A stretch of DNA of 64,000 nt, from contig NZ_FNKG01000003.1 in NCBI RefSeq assembly GCF_900101675.1, positions 62,001 through 126,000 on the forward strand, written 5' to 3'. The notes beneath the pieces were generated by a model, which made no database searches, had not been told where the DNA came from, and saw nothing but the letters and a program-made list of their open reading frames with translations. Made by a program: the position numbers and the translations under genes. Below are positions 62,054-64,000 of the stretch, piece by piece. The stretch is from Curtobacterium sp. UNCCL20. Lineage in GTDB: Bacteria; Actinomycetota; Actinomycetes; Actinomycetales; Microbacteriaceae. The first letter of the stretch is position 1. Each line of letters begins with the position of its first letter.

Positions 62054-62120
62054 GGCGCGCGGGTCCGGCGTGACGTCGCGTCGGCGACGCGACCGACGCG
62101 TCCGGAGACGCGCGACCACC

Positions 62121-62162
62121 GGCCTGGAGGCGCGGGTCGGGCCCGTCACGCGCCTCCCGGCC
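62121..62162. terminator. Bidirectional terminator-like palindrome
   Basis: GGCCTGGAGGCGCG (62121-62134) with CGCGCCTCCCGGCC (62149-62162; one mismatch) between convergent genes. CTGGAGGC family; the loop shares CCCGTCACG with 36864-36905. Confidence 0.6.
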
Positions 62163-62166
62163 GTCG

Positions 62167-62775
62167 TCAGTCGCGCTGGGTGACCCCGGCGACTCCGGAG
62201 TCGCGCTGGGTGACCCCGGCGATCCCGGTGGCCCCGGCGACCCTGGGGACCCCGGTAGCCCCGGCGACCACTGCGCGCAGTCGTGCGGCGAAGCCCGGCG
62301 GGACCGCTGCGGGCAGCGCGCCGACCGGGAACCACCGGACGTCGTCGCTCTCGTCACTGACGGTCGTCGACACGGACGGGTCCGCGGTGGCGACGAAGCC
62401 GACGTCCCAGTGCGCGGCGCAGGCGAAGCCCCCGTGGAGGTCGTGGCGGTCGAGGTCCGCGACGGCACCGCTGCGGAGCTGGAGGTCGGGGATGCCGGAC
62501 TCCTCGCGGGCTTCGCGGCGGGCGGCGTCCGCGAGGTCGTGGTCGTCGGGCTCGAGGTGCCCGCCGAACTGCACCCAGAAGCGGCCCTTGCGGTGCAGGC
62601 AGAGGAGCACGTGGGCCAGGTCGGGGGAGAACACGAAGCACGACGCCGTGAGGTGCTCCGGGCCGCCGTCGCGTCGGAGGGCGGCGTCGCCGTGCTGCCG
62701 GACGAAGTCGACGAAGCGTGGGGCCTCCGGGGAGGGAGCGGCTGCGAGGGCAGTGGTCACGGCGTCGAGGTGCAC
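62167..62775 (-). CDS. NUDIX hydrolase
   Basis: A 202-residue NUDIX protein. The box reads GGHLEPDDHDLADAARREA then REESGI, the GGHxEPxD variant common in actinobacteria, with the metal-binding REAxEE intact. It probably hydrolyses a nucleoside-diphosphate derivative; substrate unknown. GTG 62775 begins HLDAVTTALAA. The last 30 residues are GVTQRD and GATG repeats encoded by tandem DNA repeats at 62167-62275, so the C-terminus has grown by repeat expansion. Confidence 0.82.
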   Translation of the reverse strand: MHLDAVTTALAAAPSPEAPRFVDFVRQHGDAALRRDGGPEHLTASCFVFSPDLAHVLLCLHRKGRFWVQFGGHLEPDDHDLADAARREAREESGIPDLQLRSGAVADLDRHDLHGGFACAAHWDVGFVATADPSVSTTVSDESDDVRWFPVGALPAAVPPGFAARLRAVVAGATGVPRVAGATGIAGVTQRDSGVAGVTQRD

Positions 62776-62810
62776 CCGGTCATCCTCGCAGGGGCTGCGC
62801 GGGTGCGGTG

Positions 62811-63190
62811 TCGCTCGGTGCGCGCGCATGTGATGCGTGTGCATGTTCCGACGTTCCACCTGTGGATCGACGCGTGGGATGTCGCTCGGTGCGCGCGCAT
62901 CCGCTGCGTGGGCATGTTCCGACGTTCCACCTGTCGATCGACGCGTGGGATGTCGCTCGGTGCGCGCGCATCCGCTGCGTGTGCATGTTCCGACGTTCCA
63001 CCTGTCGATCGACGCGTGGGGTGTCGCTCGGTGCGCATGCATCCGCTGCGTGTGCATGTTTCGACGTTCCACCTGTCGATCGACGCGTGGGATGTCGCTC
63101 GGTGCGCATGCATCCGCTGCGTGTGCATGTTTCGACGTTCCACCTGTCGATCGACGCGTGGGATGTCGCTCGGTGCGCGTGCATCCGCCG
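62811..63190. repeat. 71-bp tandem-repeat array (5.3 units)
   Basis: TCGCTCGGTGCGC recurs at 62811, 62882, 62953, 63024, 63095 and 63166, exactly 71 bp apart. Five complete units and part of a sixth fill the gap between the divergently placed NUDIX start and the M50 stop. Units 2-5 differ at only a few positions. Each includes GACGTTCCACCTGTCGATCGACGC-type sequence. 71 is not a multiple of three, so this is not a protein repeat, and no gene is assigned in 62776-63241. Confidence 0.9.
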
Positions 63191-63194
63191 GGCC

Positions 63195-63230
63195 ACCCGC
63201 ACCCGCACCCGCACCCGCACCCGCACCCGC
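63195..63230. repeat. Hexanucleotide repeat (ACCCGC)6
   Basis: Six uninterrupted ACCCGC units directly after the 71-bp array and 11 nt before the stop of the M50-like gene. Confidence 0.9.
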
Positions 63231-63241
63231 ACATCTGCGCG

Positions 63242-63955
63242 TCAGAACAGCGCCCGCACCCCCGCCACCACGGTGTCCCACACCTCGAGGAGCGGCTCCC
63301 GCGCCAGCCAGACCGCCACGGCGTTGACCGCCACGAACAGCACGAACCACATCGTCGCCGGCACCCGCATCTCGGCCGCGGCGATGTGGAAGTCGGTCTG
63401 CACCCGGGCGCCGGTCAACAGCCACCGGGCCACCTGCACCACCGATCGCAACCCGTCGACCACGAAGAACGCCCCCACTGCGGCGACCACGAGCACGGTC
63501 GTCTCCGAGGGGCGCAGCGCCACCCAGAGCGCGAGCACGTCGAAGCCGACCACGACGAGGAGCCCGAACCAGTTCCGGACGAACGCCAGCGCCACGAGCC
63601 CGATCACCCCGAGCACGGCGACGGGGAGCCACCTCGACCCGTGCAGGACGCCGGTGACGAGGAGGACACCGGCCCAGAGCGGAGCGCTGTAGCCGGCGTA
63701 GAGGTTGAGGATCCGAACGAGCCAGCGGACCCCGCCGGGCACCCGGCCGAGCTGCACCCACGCCTCGCCGGACCCGTCCGGGTGCAGCTCGATGCGCTGG
63801 ATGCGACCGCCGAAGGGGACGACGACGACGGCGTGCCCGACCTCGTGGGCGATCGTCGCGGCGATGCGGGCCACACGACCGACGACCGGCACGAACGGCA
63901 GGACGGCGCCGACGAGGAGCGCGACGAAGACGAGGGACGGGGCTGCGGTGGTCAA
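63242..63955 (-). CDS. M50-like membrane metallopeptidase
   Basis: A 237-residue integral membrane protein with five to six helices. HEVGHAVVVVPFGG (about 37-50) is the HExxH zinc motif of the M50B-like family related to site-2 proteases, followed by an ELHPDGSGEAW strand. Relatives in actinobacteria are annotated as M50 family, but substrates are unknown. TTG 63955 is the only start that keeps the first helix (APSLVFVALLVGAVLPFVPVV). The second metal-site Asp expected in S2P enzymes was not identified. Confidence 0.72.
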   Translation of the reverse strand: MTTAAPSLVFVALLVGAVLPFVPVVGRVARIAATIAHEVGHAVVVVPFGGRIQRIELHPDGSGEAWVQLGRVPGGVRWLVRILNLYAGYSAPLWAGVLLVTGVLHGSRWLPVAVLGVIGLVALAFVRNWFGLLVVVGFDVLALWVALRPSETTVLVVAAVGAFFVVDGLRSVVQVARWLLTGARVQTDFHIAAAEMRVPATMWFVLFVAVNAVAVWLAREPLLEVWDTVVAGVRALF

Positions 63956-64000
63956 GGCACCAGGATCGCAGCCCCGACCGGGGAGAAGCCGAAGAACGAG

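Noticed and set aside
62811-63190. CRISPR array
   Set aside because: The 71-bp units are direct tandem copies with no variable spacers, and no cas genes are nearby.
63195-63355. Extension of the M50-like gene through the hexanucleotide repeat
   Set aside because: The gene stops at 63242-63244, before the repeat; reading on would need stop readthrough.

Overview
The window is high-GC actinobacterial DNA and looks like a Microbacteriaceae chromosome, most likely Curtobacterium. Supporting signs are the rpsP-khpA-rimM-trmD, rplS-lepB-rnhB-DUF2469, comM-dprA-xerC, rpsB-tsf-pyrH-frr-cdsA and prfB-ftsE-ftsX-smpB-ssrA blocks in actinobacterial order, Lsr2, the GlgE glycogen pathway, and a tmRNA tag ending in ALAA. 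The first operon matches the cyclohexanecarboxyl-CoA pathway, and Curtobacterium pusillum is known for omega-cyclohexyl fatty acids. The genus call is inference.

Layout. 1-7616: a partial carboxylate-amine ligase, then a four-gene operon (EPSP-synthase-like domain fused to an acyl-CoA ligase, acyl-CoA dehydrogenase, ChcA-type enoyl reductase, 2,4-dienoyl-CoA-reductase-like flavoenzyme). Together these are the enzyme set expected to turn shikimate into cyclohexanecarboxyl-CoA, the primer for omega-cyclohexyl fatty acids. 7781-14276: ribosome, tRNA and secretion housekeeping genes, DUF2469, Lsr2 and YraN. 14273-24467: comM, split by an 8,674-bp element. 24464-26648: dprA and xerC. 26814-41742: M23 peptidase, sugar porter, rpsB/tsf/pyrH/frr/cdsA, DivIVA-like and coiled-coil cell-envelope proteins, a lytic transglycosylase, a hydrolase and a thioredoxin-TPR protein. 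41814-48969: glgE-glgB and glgX (glycogen/alpha-glucan metabolism). 49030-56028: cysteine desulfurase, a shortened AraC regulator, prfB, ftsEX, smpB, ssrA and a Lys-tailed protein. 56156-63955: APC permease, LLM flavin oxidoreductase with MetY, a cytosine-deaminase-like amidohydrolase, NUDIX, a 71-bp tandem-repeat array and an M50-like membrane peptidase.

The most unusual part is the element in comM (15185-23867). A large serine integrase lies just inside the left end. A 9-bp direct repeat, CTCGACGAG, marks both ends, and removing one copy plus the insert restores an uninterrupted 506-residue ComM; the insertion falls exactly on the Walker B Asp-Glu codons. The cargo is tiny: an HK97-fold major capsid protein, a possible small-terminase-like protein, an HNH endonuclease, zinc-finger proteins, micro-membrane proteins, a tail-anchored protein, a winged-helix-like protein and two repeat arrays. 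No portal, large terminase, protease or tail gene is visible. It looks like a capsid-carrying phage satellite that also acts as an on/off switch for a competence gene.

The chromosome also carries at least eight copies of a palindrome with a conserved CTGGAGGC stem, mostly at gene ends, and a second 72-bp hairpin family. Many host genes have a TAnnnT or CAGGAT box 6-10 nt before the start codon, which suggests leaderless transcription.
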